Below are positions 23,618 to 36,230 of a DNA stretch of 64,000 bases, piece after piece. The notes beneath the pieces were generated by a model, which saw nothing but the letters and a program-made list of their open reading frames with translations, was not told the DNA's origin and did not search any database. The stretch comes from Rotaria sordida. Lineage: Eukaryota; Rotifera; Eurotatoria; Philodinida; Philodinidae. The position numbers and the translations under genes were made by a program. The stretch spans positions 1-64,000 of the forward strand of contig CAJNOL010000130.1 of assembly GCA_905250125.1 (NCBI GenBank), written 5' to 3'. Position 1 is the first letter of the stretch; every line of letters starts with the position of its first letter.

Positions 23618-24948
23618 TACAACAAAATGTACAAAAAACATATGATTTAAATGCAAAACAAACATATGAAGAATCATAATTTTAAACCTTTAAATTATAT
23701 ATATATATTCTTATATTTTATTATATGTTGTAATGTTTATCAATAAGAATTAATAAAAAGAAAAAAAAATCTATTATAAATTCTATTATTATTTAATAGT
23801 CATACAATCATTTTGACGATGTCATTGACAGATCCAAGAATAGACTTGAACCGATGTTGACATTTATATTGAAATACATCATCGATCGTGTAAAAAAAAT
23901 GTTTAGTCTTTAGAGTAGAAACAAAGACTAGAAGACAAATATAATATCTCACACGTGATTAATAATATCAATTACTTTTCTTTTTTTTCTCTTATCTACA
24001 TTTAAGTCATTACATGAATGTAATTCAATCCTTGAAAAACTATTATAGATGCTAATAATACTAGAGATTAAATGCATAATTGTAATGCGCATTTGTTCAT
24101 ACTGGGATAAAAGTACAAACATTTCAAATATTATTTGTATCGAACAGATTCATTAAAGATATAAAGAATAAAAATTATAAAAAAAAGTTTAAACACTCGT
24201 CTATTTTTCGAGGAAAATGGTATATTAAATTATTTGGCGAGTAATAAATTCGACATTCTTTTAGAGCGACGCTATTTCTTATATATATAGAGTTGTTCAA
24301 AATATTTTTTATTTATACTATATATCTTCAAAAAAATTTTAGAAAAAAACATAGATTTTAGTTGTCAATTTGTACGGAATGAAAATTCTTTATGATATTT
24401 ATCAATTACCAGCAAAAATAATAGAAAACATTAATTGATCTTATTGTTCTATTGTCTTCTATCTCAGTTAACGCCAACATATTGAGATCTGTTTGTAAGT
24501 TGTGCCAGTATCAATTTAAAATATACTTTACATGAAAAAATGATGCCATAGAATATAGGACTGTAAAACTTGTCGTGATACAATGTCACTTGTATGTAAT
24601 ATCTCACTCATAAGTTCTTCCAACCGTATTATAGACTAATAGATTCATAAATCGTTTTTATTATTGTATTTTAAATGAATAGAAAGGTAAAAAAAGAAAT
24701 CGTTGTTTTGATTTTCATTTGTAATTTTTTTACGCACGTTTTATTAAACTATCACAACACATATCTGACTCTTTCTTTTTTTGACATCGAAAAGATAACA
24801 TGATAAATACTATACTTCTATTTGCTCGTCCTCCATTCTCATGATTCGTTATTCTTTATAGTGCTCGTAGTCAAAAGATAAAATAAGAGGTTCGGTTGCT
24901 ATTTTATTTGAAAAAATAAAACAAAATTTTATCAAAAACTAAAAACAC
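23618..24948. other. Intergenic, no gene seen
   Basis: GPCR 3' flank, then AT-rich spacer up to the multipass protein gene. A short (AT)n run lies at about 23696-23706. Confidence 0.55.
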
Positions 24949-26612
24949 ATGAGTGTAAGTCAAGTAAATAAAAATATTCGAATTTTCTATTTTCATATTT
25001 TCTAGCAGGAAGAAATACCAAGATTTCCTGGTGGTCTTCGACCATCAGATGAAACTGCTATTGATGAAAGTGGCTTTTTTGGAACAGTAATAAAATCAAT
25101 TTATGTTTTTATTTATTATAATTTTTTTAATTATCTTATGATTTAAGCGTCGTGGTTGGGCAAATATAAATCGATATGAAATTATTTTTCTGATTGTTGG
25201 TATATTAGCTGCAATAGCGACAGACAGTTTAAGCATTGTTCGTCTTATTGATATTCATGATACAAGAGATCCTGATTTTGCGTATGCTGTACTTATTCTA
25301 GTTAATTCACGTATGAATTAAATGAAAAAAGTTCATAGAAAATAAATAAATGTGAATTTTGTTTGTTAATAGTATTTCTTTTATTATTTCTTATTACTGG
25401 CATTCTCTTTCAACGTATTACTCATATTGTGGCTTTTTTTATTAGTGCTGTTATGCTTACTATATATGTGATTGTACATTATGTTGCTCGAAGCAAAGAA
25501 CCTGATAACCATGGTAAAGCTGCAACAATTCGTCTTGTAAGTATTTGAAATATTTTATAAATTTATTATTATTATTATTATTACTTTTTTTGTGTTTTGT
25601 ATTTAAAGATTCGACTTATTCTTATGATTATTTTTAATATATGTTTTATCCCATTGGCAATATTAGTTATTAGAGATTATAGACGTGATGAATTTTCTAA
25701 ACGGTATATTTATTATTAAATAGAAAACAACGAAATTTATTAATCATAATTATTTTTGATCTTTTTTTTTCAAGACTTTTCGGTGCTTTTCCTACAGCAC
25801 GTCGTCCACTTAAAATCTATAATATATTTGATTGTCTAGCACGTATTAATACAATGCTTTCAGTAAGTTTTTCCTTGATAAATTATATTTGAAACTATTT
25901 ATTTATTTTGAGATTTCAACATTCGTTCTTAATTTATACAATTTTAATGATTTGGAAACAACTGATAAACTTTTACTTGGTATTGGTATCCCTTTGGCAT
26001 TATTATGGTTAGGTATTGGTATTGGCATGGTAAAATATATATTCATTTTTACATTGATTATAAAAAACCAAAAAAAAAAAGAAAAAGAAAATTTAATTAT
26101 GATTTTTTTTTTATATCTAGATTCGTCTTGAAAATTTTATATTAGTTGGTATTTTCTATTTTATTTCATTATTTCAACCTGGATTTCTAGGTTATTCTCT
26201 ACATAGCGTAAGTTTTTTATCTTCATCAATGTAAATAAAAAAACAAATCTAACAGGCTATTGTTACTTCATCAACATCTATGTCAACGACAGCGACATTC
26301 ACAACAACAATATCTACCATTTCATCTACAATCATCACAACTTCAACATTTATTTCGTCTATATCAACAACAAAAGCTATTGATCTAGAAATTACAACTA
26401 CACCAATCACTACTATTTCAACATCAATGCCTAGAGTTCTTGTATCTGTACCCAAAGCACTTTATGTGTGTATAGCGGCAAATATTCTTACGCATATATT
26501 ATCTATGATTTTTGCTTTTATTTGTATTCGTAATTTTGGCAAAGGTCTTAAAGAGAAAGTATTTAACAATCGATTTGATAAATGGTTTCGAAAACGTTGG
26601 TCTACCACTTGA
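24949..26612 (+). CDS. Multipass membrane protein with Thr/Ser-rich loop, 9 exons, unidentified
   Basis: Exons: 24949-24954 (only ATG AGT), 25006-25086, 25148-25310, 25373-25536, 25609-25703, 25775-25862, 25913-26029, 26121-26207 and 26256-26612; 386 codons (385 aa) in frame throughout. The second acceptor has a CAG/TAG choice that adds or drops one Gln. About seven hydrophobic helices are visible (for example IIFLIVGILAAIATD, LFLLLFLITGIL, LLGIGIPLALLWLGIGIGM and a last one around CIAANILTHILSMIFAFICI). Between the last two helices lies a stretch of about 70 residues made almost only of Thr, Ser and Ile, likely extracellular and O-glycosylated; the C-terminus is basic. Family not recognised. 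The gene model is strong, the function open. Confidence 0.8.
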
Positions 26613-26884
26613 ATTAAACTTGATAAACAAATAATTTAAATTTAACAGACAAAGAAAAATGAATGATTTGATCAATTATATTTCTTGTTCTTTTATGTCA
26701 CAATTTTTCATATTTTTCTATAAGAACAACAAAAGAAACAAAACAGATTGTTTTCTTTAACATATGGATTTATCTGTGATACACTTGACTGTATATTTTT
26801 CATATATGGTCGTTATTTTTCTTTCTTTTTTTCAAATAAAAATATAAACTTCTTGATTAATATATATTGGAAAAGGTGATCAGG

Positions 26885-27150
26885 ATACACTGACAATTGA
26901 GACCTAACATAAGGAATAAATTAAAGAAATATAATTTCATTTGAATAAATCTACATTCACATTAAAAATGGAACAGAGCTCTTGATTATTTAAAGTATAA
27001 GACTCTTGTTATCAAATGAAAAGTCAAAAATAGTTGTTAGTATTGTTTTTCATTATTTGATGTGAATGTGAACTTATTCAAATAAAACTATTTTCTTGTA
27101 TTTTTCTTGATTTGTTCCTTATGTCAGGCTCAAATGTCAGGAACTCATCT
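26885..27150. repeat. Palindromic MITE-like element
   Basis: Inverted repeat with arms about 26885-26995 and 27035-27150. Matching pairs include CATAAGGAATAAA with TTTGTTCCTTATG, and TTTGAATAAATCTACATTC with GAATGTGAACTTATTCAAA. No coding capacity. It starts about 270 bp after the multipass protein's stop codon. Confidence 0.7.
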
Positions 27151-30100
27151 GTCGTGTCAATTGTATTGACACATCGATGTGCCTCATATATCGCTACAGG
27201 GTACTGTTTCCACCTGCTCTGTTCTGTCCTGAAAACGGCTCTAATTTGTCAGGTGATAATTCGCTAGAAAAAACCTTTATAATTTACTGATCATGAATAT
27301 AGTACTTGATAGTGTTGCATTCGACTTTTGTTTACAAGCATCAGATCGGTATCTCTTATTAAAGAATGGATTTATAAACTATTTAAAAGACATGATGTAT
27401 TTTAAAGTCAAATTCAACATTAACTTTTACATGGAATTCCACCAAAATGAAATTTGCCATTACAAAAACATACTCCTACAACTTTAACACATTGGCATTT
27501 ATTTTTGAAGATCACAATTTTTATTTTTGTATGGATTTTGAGTTATGAAAGAAAAACTTTTCATTAGATCAATTTACAAAAAAGTATCAGGAACAGTAAT
27601 TTCACATTGTTACTCAGTAAAATATACCGAATAATTATACTCATAAATAATCTTATTAAATGCTTCGCAAGCACCATTATTTATATATCGATTATGATAA
27701 TAAGTACCTTGATAAGAGAAAATGAAAATATTGCTTTTTTTTCTCTATTGACTGACAAGCTTTTTCACATATGGCACTGGTAAAAATGAGTTACGAAATA
27801 TATCCCTTCATTTTGATAAGGATTAGATGCATAACAACGACTTGTTTAATAGATCTCTTTACTTACAAATTTATCATAACAAAAAAAAGATTATTTTACT
27901 CTCTTTCTCTTCACATATGGTTAAATCTTTCATTGTATTTGATAAATGTATTAAGATGATTACCACAATTGCATGAATAACAAGTTAGTGTCAATGGATT
28001 GTTGATGATTTTCTTTATCATCATCAATACTCGATCTCTATCTCATCGTGTACTCTCATAACACTAATAATAACCACGTAAGATAGAATTATGCTAGACA
28101 TTTCATATGTACATCATGACATTCTATCAATGAAAATTATTTTCTTACACGATAATGATTTATCACATTTTTTTGAAAGCTAATCGAGTACCGCAATCAC
28201 ATTAATGCCTAATTGAATTGTCATAAACATATGTCGCTTGATTCTGACACATATCTAATAACAATAAAGATCTTGGATATCTATAGAGAAATAAATTTGT
28301 ATACAAATATTTTGGATTATCTTCAAATTCCATACAATACCATCTATATTATTAAATTCACTACAATATCTCAAACGAATTTCAATCTTAGACACATATT
28401 TTACAAATATGAGTGATATGGAAAGGATAATTATTATTTCTATTAACTTTTACATGGACTTTTATTATATGATTTTTCTTTCTAATGGCGTAAATGATTT
28501 AAGTCTTCATTTTCTTTTTATAATAGATAACAGCAAACATTTTCTGATGAAAATCTTGTGTAATGAAAGTGTGTTTATTTTCATAAAAAATTTAAAATGA
28601 TAATGATTAACAATAATTAAATAGATTTCTTTTTACATAATTAAAATGTCTTTCTTACCAATAACAAGAAACAATAGATACAATAGAAAAGATTAGATTA
28701 CCTGATCCTATAGAGTTATCAATGTTTGTAAAAAAAGAAACCAACTTGTACATCTTGCTTGTGTGATTGAATTATTGCATCTTTCAAATCATAAGCCACA
28801 AAGGACACTACTTACATCGTACTATATTCATTTATCTTTGGAATAAATAACAAAAAACATTATTTCTGTAGACAATGTACAATTTTTTACAACATTGATA
28901 TTGAAAATGCTATTTGATTTCAGTGAAATTCATGAAAAAAATATGAATAGATGACTAAATAATTTTATATCTTTTCGAAATATTCTCCATAGATTTTCAT
29001 TGATTTGTTTAAATATTATTTCATTATGCTGATAAATATATTGACAAATAACTCTTCGTTTTTTTTTTCATAGTAAGGACTTGACGTTGATCATTTCGAC
29101 TTCAATACACTTAACTAAATTATTTGTTTTAATTTGTTGATATTATGAATACAGAGTCCGCATCGTAATCGTTATTTCAATAATGTAATGTGAAAATATA
29201 TCAGTTTTTCAAGAGAGAAACGATGGACATATTTACTTTCTACACATTCACACTAAAGACAATCGCATTTTTATCAGATCATTTCTTTGTACAAGTATCG
29301 AAGAATTATCACAAAAAAAAACTGAAGTTTATAATAGTTTTATACAATATAAAAATGCTAGAAAATAAAAAGACTTAATTTTGTGAAAGTTTTTTTTGCA
29401 AATAGTTGTACATGAAAGTTAGCATTGTCTTCGAATATTTGTTAATCAGTTAAGAATTGGCTATTATTGAGAGAGATCACAAAAAAGAAAAGAAAAGCCG
29501 ACAATTTTTTTACTATACGACCATATATCGTTATCAAAAAATCAATAAATAATACAACAGGAATGTGAATAAAGTATTCATATAAAGTTATATCTATTCA
29601 TCTCTACCTTCAAGATATATCAAAATTTGTCAAGTCTTCTCAGATATAATTCTGTGTGTAAAATAAAACAATATATATATATATTCATTAAACATCTTTA
29701 AAGATCATGAAATATGTGAGTCAATAATTACAATGTCAAGTCTTTGATAAAAAAGAGCAACCAGTTGTTTTTAATCGATTCAATTGAATAGATCGTCTTT
29801 TGATCATAACTTTGAAAAGTTGTACATTATATTACATAATGAACATATGGTGTTCGTTCGACTTTAAGTGTCATTTTATGGATGGTCTCGATAAAATATT
29901 ATATTATTTGAAAATGTATAAAATAATGTAGGTCAATTATATAAAACCAAAATCAAATGTTATTAATAATTCATTAATGATTTCTTGATTAAATAATTGA
30001 TTTTTTTATTCAATTTTTTTGTGAAGTTTTATTTCTATTATATAGATCTTTATGCAAAATTCTATCTTTGTCTATGAAATATCGTGCCAATTATGTTAAT

Positions 30101-30362
30101 TATGTCTAATCTTCTATACTTTAATTCGCACCTTGAACTACAAAAGCACACTCGTTTTTTTCTTCTTATGTCTATGTATATGTGTACGTGTGTGAACAAG
30201 TGAACTTGCCTACATTGCGCCCGTTACTACGCACGAATAGTCTGTTCTCCTTTTTTTCTTTTCCCTTCTCTTCTTCTGTAAAAATAAATCAGATGATGGA
30301 GTTGATGAGTGATCGACTCTCTTGAATATATATGTATGTATGTATATTCAAAACCATTACAT

Positions 30363-30366
<4 letters not shown>

Positions 30367-30394
<28 letters not shown>
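30367..30394. repeat. GA microsatellite
   Basis: Pure (GA)n of about 13 units. Confidence 0.95.
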
Positions 30395-30398
<4 letters not shown>

Positions 30399-33300
30399 GT
30401 AAAGCGCAGGTGGAACAAACAGACAAAAATGTTTGGTCGCTTTCGACTTTCTTTCTCTACAACTTATGCAACCTATTCTATGTTACGTTAGTATTATAAG
30501 AGAGAACAAAAACGGTCCTTAACCAATAATGAAGATTAATGATTGATCATCAACTATAAATAACAATAAATTGGAACAGGTATGAAACAATTTAATTGGA
30601 CAGAACAAAAAAAGGAAGTGAGATCTATAATTATTATTTCAATATATAAACATATTATAGTGAATGGTGAGTTGTCATACAAAAGGAAATATTTATTACG
30701 CTATGAATTATATGATTGAATAATCTTTTTCATAAGAGTTTTAAGTAAAATATTGGTTTCATACGTATTATTTAACTTGTCGATAATTTATATATCAAAT
30801 CAATACATATATCTAATCCTTTATCGATCTTTCGTTCTTTTTTGTCTCTATTCATTTTATTAAATTTGAATATATGTATAATTGTCTTTAATTCATTGTT
30901 CAAAATTGAACTATCGAATTGAGATATTTCTTTTTTTTTTTTTGCAGAAAATAATTTCTTTTTTTATTCGACAGATCAAATTTATTCTGAAGTAGGTAAT
31001 ATACATATTCTCTTCATATTGTAGTAATGATCAAATAAAAAAAGTAATTCAGACATTCTTGATCTTATTGATTAGTCTTTTGTTTCATATGTTGAAATAA
31101 CCTTGCGGCTTTGTTTTTTTCTTTATTTTTTTTTTATTAAAAAGGTCAAGTCTTGAATATCTTTTTTTCTGCTGATAGTCATGAATGTTTGTCTTTGTTT
31201 ATTTTATGGTTGCACTTGACCAATACCTAGATTTGATTACTTTCTTATTTAGTATATGATCTAGTGATCGTAGTGACGACGACAAGAAGTATATTTTGTT
31301 ATTGACTGCCACGTCTCAATATTCGAATTTCTTTCTTCTTTTCTTTTTCTTTTTCTTTATGCATTTATCGTTCTCAATTTCATTCTCTTTTTTTTCTAAA
31401 TGCGAAACGCCTACTCCCGAACAAAGTCAAGTGTTCAGTGCCAGGCACGATCGTTTGTACGCATTAAATCAAGACAATAGTGATGTGGCGATAGTTAAAG
31501 AACAGGAAAAAAAATGACAAGTGTACTAATAATGGTCACCATCACCACACTAAGTAGAGAAACATAGGCATCAACTAAACGTGTATGATCATTATTCGTT
31601 GTGTTGTATGTATATTGTACTATATATATATATGCGTGTGCACGACAAATGCACACATACATACATTTATATATTCCATAAATGTAAGTTGAAAGAAAAG
31701 AACATAAAGTAGACACGAGATTATTAGACAGTAAGCTCGATAGAACAAGGACGAAGGTCAATCCGTTAGATCAGGTTTTGCTTTTCTTTTTTTGTATAAA
31801 AACTATTTCAATTTATGTTCTTTTAGTTGAATGTAGTATAAAAATAAAGAGGTGTTGATTGTCACCTATAGAATAGCAAACAATGATTATCATCATAAAT
31901 GTCCTAAAAATAGGTCACTGAATATATTCATAAAAGATCATTAATGGTTAACAATCTATTCTCCGACAAAGAATACATGGATCACTTCATCAATATTCTC
32001 TTTGTTTTTTACAGTTCATCCTACAAGTTCTGCATGACTAAGAAAAACAAAAATATGTAAATTTCCATGTATATATATTTTGACATGTAGAAAGAATGAA
32101 AATTTCCGGGGTCTATATCGATAATTATAAGTAATATAGATAGATGAAACTAGACATGATCATTGACCTTCTCTATCAACTACAACCACCTCCTTCTCTA
32201 TTCATGAATCGCCTGCTTGTCATTTGTAATAGCGACTGATCACATTCACTTGTGATGTTTCGGATGTGAGTGATATAGAGACACTAATCATTCATTTATA
32301 CAAACTATTGAGGTTAGATAAACAATAGACCTTCAAATAAATGAAAGAAGCACGATCTAAGTATAGTTTTCGTATATTGCATGTTTTTTTTCTTCTGTTC
32401 AAATCGAGGTTGACCGTAAAGAAGCAAGTGTAAGTATCGAACATATGAAAATGAAAGAAAAAAAAAACCAAGTAAACTTTGTTATTTTACTCTTGTTACT
32501 TCTTTCGTTCGTAATGCATGTTAACTTAAGATGGAATATACACAAAAAAAAAGCTGTTGACACATTTACTTCATATAGAACAACGACACAGAACTTGAGA
32601 GAAAATGAGAGACACAGAGAGAGAGAGAGCGAAAGAAAGAAAGAAAATCAATTTTTTTAGTGGCACACAAAATTAAAAAAAAAAAGAAGAGAACAATATG
32701 GCATTACTATGATTAGTATGTTTCTTGTTTCTCTCACACTTTCGCATCAATAATTTCCACATTTGTGTTTTTTTTTCTTTATACTGCCGGTTTAATATGA
32801 TCAAACGGAGTAGTAGTAGTAGTAATATGAAGAACTGACCAGTGAATGTCTGATCGACCTTTTTTTACCATCTAAAGCTATTGTACCGACATAGCATACT
32901 TCTTTTCTCTTTCTTTGTCGCTCTTTCTATTCTCTTGTCCATAATTACCACATCACGCACAATGAGTGAAACCTGATGGTAGCTGTCGAACGGTCAGTCA
33001 GACGTATGTGTATACTTGCGCATGAGGAGTGCTCTGTTTTTCAATTGTCTACGATGCAACTAGCAAAAGCACTATTGCTACTGTTAACATAGACGATGTA
33101 TGTTTTGCCAAAGGGCTTCGCATAGGGACACGACGTCAAAAGAGATGAATGATAGAATAATAGTCTATATGGTCCTTCTTCATTATGTTTTCTATATACA
33201 TGTCATTTTTGTCTTTGATATCATCTATATACAAGAGAGAGAAAGAGAAATACACTAATTGTTCAGTTATTTGTTCTCGTTTTTTATTTTTATCTATGTA

Positions 33301-33722
33301 TTATCATAGACAATACAAGATAATTTAGACGACAAAATGTTTGTTTGTATTTGCTATCTGAAAAGTGAGAAAGTCTTTATAAACTAAACAGAATGTCTGT
33401 CAATTTTGACAGTTTTTTAGTCACTATTTAATAAATCTATTATGTTCTTTATAAGAAGAAAAGGTTAGTGTGGTTTTTTTCGCATTCATTATCACATATG
33501 ATGAAAAGAAGGCTGTCTAGTGAGGGAATATAGACAGGTGATAGAGTAGTATTCAAATAAACTGTTTTTTTTTAATCTTGATTTCATTTTTTTTGGACCA
33601 ATCCGAGAATAATAAGGCAAGACGAGAGAATCTAAATGAGAATGGTAAGTATTGATAATCATTTGTCGAGTATCTTTTATAATCCTAAGTCGACACAGAA
33701 TAAGTTCGATTTACTTCTCTAG

Positions 33723-34703
33723 ATGACTACTATACATTTTACGCCTTGTGAACTTATCTTAAAAGTTGGTAGTAATGAATGTGATGAAATTTCTACAGCA
33801 ATAAGTAGTCTACTTCGTACATGTTCTATAAGCGAACAATTATTTTTTGTTATTGAACGTCAAATTCAACCAACAACATATTATGGTTCATTTACAAGTC
33901 AATCATCATCACCATCAACACATTTACCAATTCAATCTCAATCTTTAAGTTGTGTTCTTCTTTTAACTGATGATATAATTAAACAGCAACAACTTATTCG
34001 TCCATTATCGATATCTACAACACATAAAACATCATCAATTATATTACCAAAATCGAAACATTTTTTTAAATCGACACATATATGGAATTTTCATCATAAA
34101 ATTGAATTATTAGATGAAAATAAACAAGCTTTAGCTCGACAAGATTATTATGAATTATCTTATTTTTTACCATTATGGTCTGTATCACATATTCCAAATA
34201 GTCGACAACCTATTGTACGTTTTAATATATTTACTCAACATTTTGAAACAATGTTAACATTTTATACACGTTTATTTCAACGTAAACCTGATTCAAGTAA
34301 ACCAGGTTTTGTACTTTTTATTTTACCATCATCACCACATATTAAAATAATTTATCAATTTTCAATTAAATATTCACCATCAATACAACCATATACAATT
34401 GCTCAAAGTGCATATTTTAAATTTCGTTTAAATAATTTAGATCATTTTATAAATGAATATTCAAGTAAATTATTTACATTAAATAAATTTGAATATTATA
34501 TTTATGATCCAGATGGTAATCTTCTTCATTTACATTTATATGATTTATCAAATTTAAAAAATATCGAAGAATCAACTCATTTCAAAACATTATTTCATAC
34601 AAATGATAGTGGAGTTGGTGATAGTAGTGATCCACCAACAGCACAATTATTTAGTTCAACTGTACCACAAGGTTATAAACCATTTTATCCAATAAATAAT
34701 GAA

Positions 34704-34749
<46 letters not shown>

Positions 34750-36230
34750 CAATAGCAGTTAATGCTGATATTGATGTTCAAAGTCATTCGTCTCAATCAT
34801 CACATGATTCAGGTCGTTGGAGTTCAATATCATCAAACGAATTAAATTCAATGAATCGTATTAAACGAACAGTTCATCAGATTCCAATTACAATTGTGAA
34901 CAGTAGTACATCAATATTAGGAGCAAGACCAAAAAAAAATGAGAATCATCTTGAAGAAGCTATTCATAATTATAGATTAAAACAACAACAACAACAAAGA
35001 ACAGGTTTGAATTCAATAAATTTTGTGTAAAATCTAAAATATAAAGTTTTATGGATACAGACAGATTTTCAATATAGACATCAATTATCTAATCTTCATT
35101 ATAGCCGTCATAGCTGAGTGGCTACGTCGTTCGGCACATATCTACAAGGTACTGTGTACAAACTTCAGTACCACCAGCTATGAAATGGCACTACTTTGTG
35201 ATGTACACTTGCTCTTGTGGTTAGTTAGTGTGTATGGAAAAATTCTACGTCAGTCTGACCTTCTGTCAAGAGCTACAGCTAGTCATAGTTGTAGGGAAGA
35301 TATCAGGTTATTGAATTTGTTGTTAGACATAGATATTCTTTCTTGCTTCTACTCGACATCAGAGTCCATTCGATCAACTCTCGATCTGAATCCGAACTTG
35401 AGTGGATCGAAGTCTAAGACAACGTTCAATACATATATAACAAATCTTTATTTTTTTGTTTAGTACTACCTCGTGTTAGTCTAAAACAACAAGAACATAT
35501 AAAAGCTTCATTATATGACAGCGAACCACGTTTATCAAATGTAACAAGCGTCAATAATCGATATTATTCATCAATGAATGATGTTCAAATGAAAGGTCGT
35601 ATTCGTCCTTTTACAACTAATCAAACAAAATCAGTAAATTCAAATCATTTTCAAACAATAATCGATCATGATTGTGATATTTCATATGAAGTTGATTCAC
35701 CACGTATACAAACAGACACATCATCATTAGGATATCTTAATGCATTTTTATTAAAAAAACGTCAACAACAACTACAACACGGACAATCAAATCATTCGTC
35801 AAATGTTCAACAATTAATTGCTCAATTTGAACAACCAAATCCAATAATAATAACTCGACGACCAGTATCAGCTCCATTGGTTGATCAAACTATAAAACCT
35901 ACTAAAGGTATTTTACAACGACGTATTAATGGTACAATAACACCTATATCAAATAAATCTTTACGAAAACGTTCAAAATCTGTTACTTTTGAATGTCATA
36001 GTGATGATAATAATACATCAAGTGCAGATGATGATAAAGTTAAAAATTTAATTGATCATACACGAAGTCCACGAATTAATATTGGTATTACATTAGATTC
36101 TCGTCTAAGAAAAACACCTGTACTTGATATGTTACGAAGTACAACTATGGAATCAGATTTAATTGATCCTCGACAATTAAATAGGACAACATCATTAAGA
36201 CAACCATATTTACCAATGGCTCGTTTTTAA
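33723..36230 (+). CDS. FAM124-family protein, 2 exons
   Basis: Exons 33723-35004 and 35464-36230 (phase 1 junction) give 683 codons, 682 aa. The N-terminal half carries the FAM124 core: PLWSVSHIPNSRQPIVRFNI, then FYTRLFQRKPDSSKPGF, a segment around YSPSIQPYTIAQSAYFKFRL and a final YDPDGNLLHLH, which together resemble the glyoxalase/dioxygenase-like fold described for vertebrate FAM124A/B. The C-terminal half is low-complexity, with a CAA-encoded poly-Gln of about 17 residues (around 34705-34748), Ser-rich patches and basic stretches such as KSLRKRSKSVTF. The start codon directly follows CTCTAG, an acceptor-like site. The biochemical role of the family is poorly known. A structured, GC-richer sequence lies inside the intron. 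Family call is confident; A versus B type not resolved. Confidence 0.85.
34705..34748. repeat. CAA trinucleotide repeat (poly-Gln in FAM124)
   Basis: Perfect CAA array inside exon 1, in frame as glutamine. Length polymorphism between alleles is likely. Confidence 0.95.
35104..35189 (+). ncRNA. tRNA-like structured RNA or SINE head in FAM124 intron
   Basis: An outer stem pairs GCC (35104-35106) and TCATAGCTG (35108-35116) with CAGCTATGA (35175-35183) and GGC (35187-35189). Inside, GGTACTG (35148-35154) pairs perfectly with CAGTACC (35166-35172), and TAGC/GCTA around TGAGTG forms a D-arm-like hairpin. TAGCTGAGTGG matches the RNA polymerase III A-box consensus; no good B box was found at tRNA spacing. 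It could be the head of a tRNA-derived SINE running to about 35430, or a chance structure. Confidence 0.4.

Larger units (their letters stand above)
26613..33722. other. 7.1-kb stretch without a recognised gene
   Basis: Contains a palindromic element (26885-27150), a GA microsatellite (30367-30394), TA and ACAT runs (about 31619-31670), a (TAG)n run (about 32811-32822) and many homopolymers. The small ORFs are AT-driven and lack domains. The last 2-3 kb probably hold the promoter and 5' UTR of the FAM124 gene. Confidence 0.5.

Noticed and set aside
26249-26455. Val/Ile/Asp-rich minus-strand ORF
   Set aside because: Antisense of the Thr/Ser-rich loop exon of the multipass membrane protein, which has a full exon model.
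35185-35463. 92-aa ORF in the FAM124 intron
   Set aside because: It lies within an intron with good donor and acceptor; the spliced frame gives a continuous FAM124 protein.
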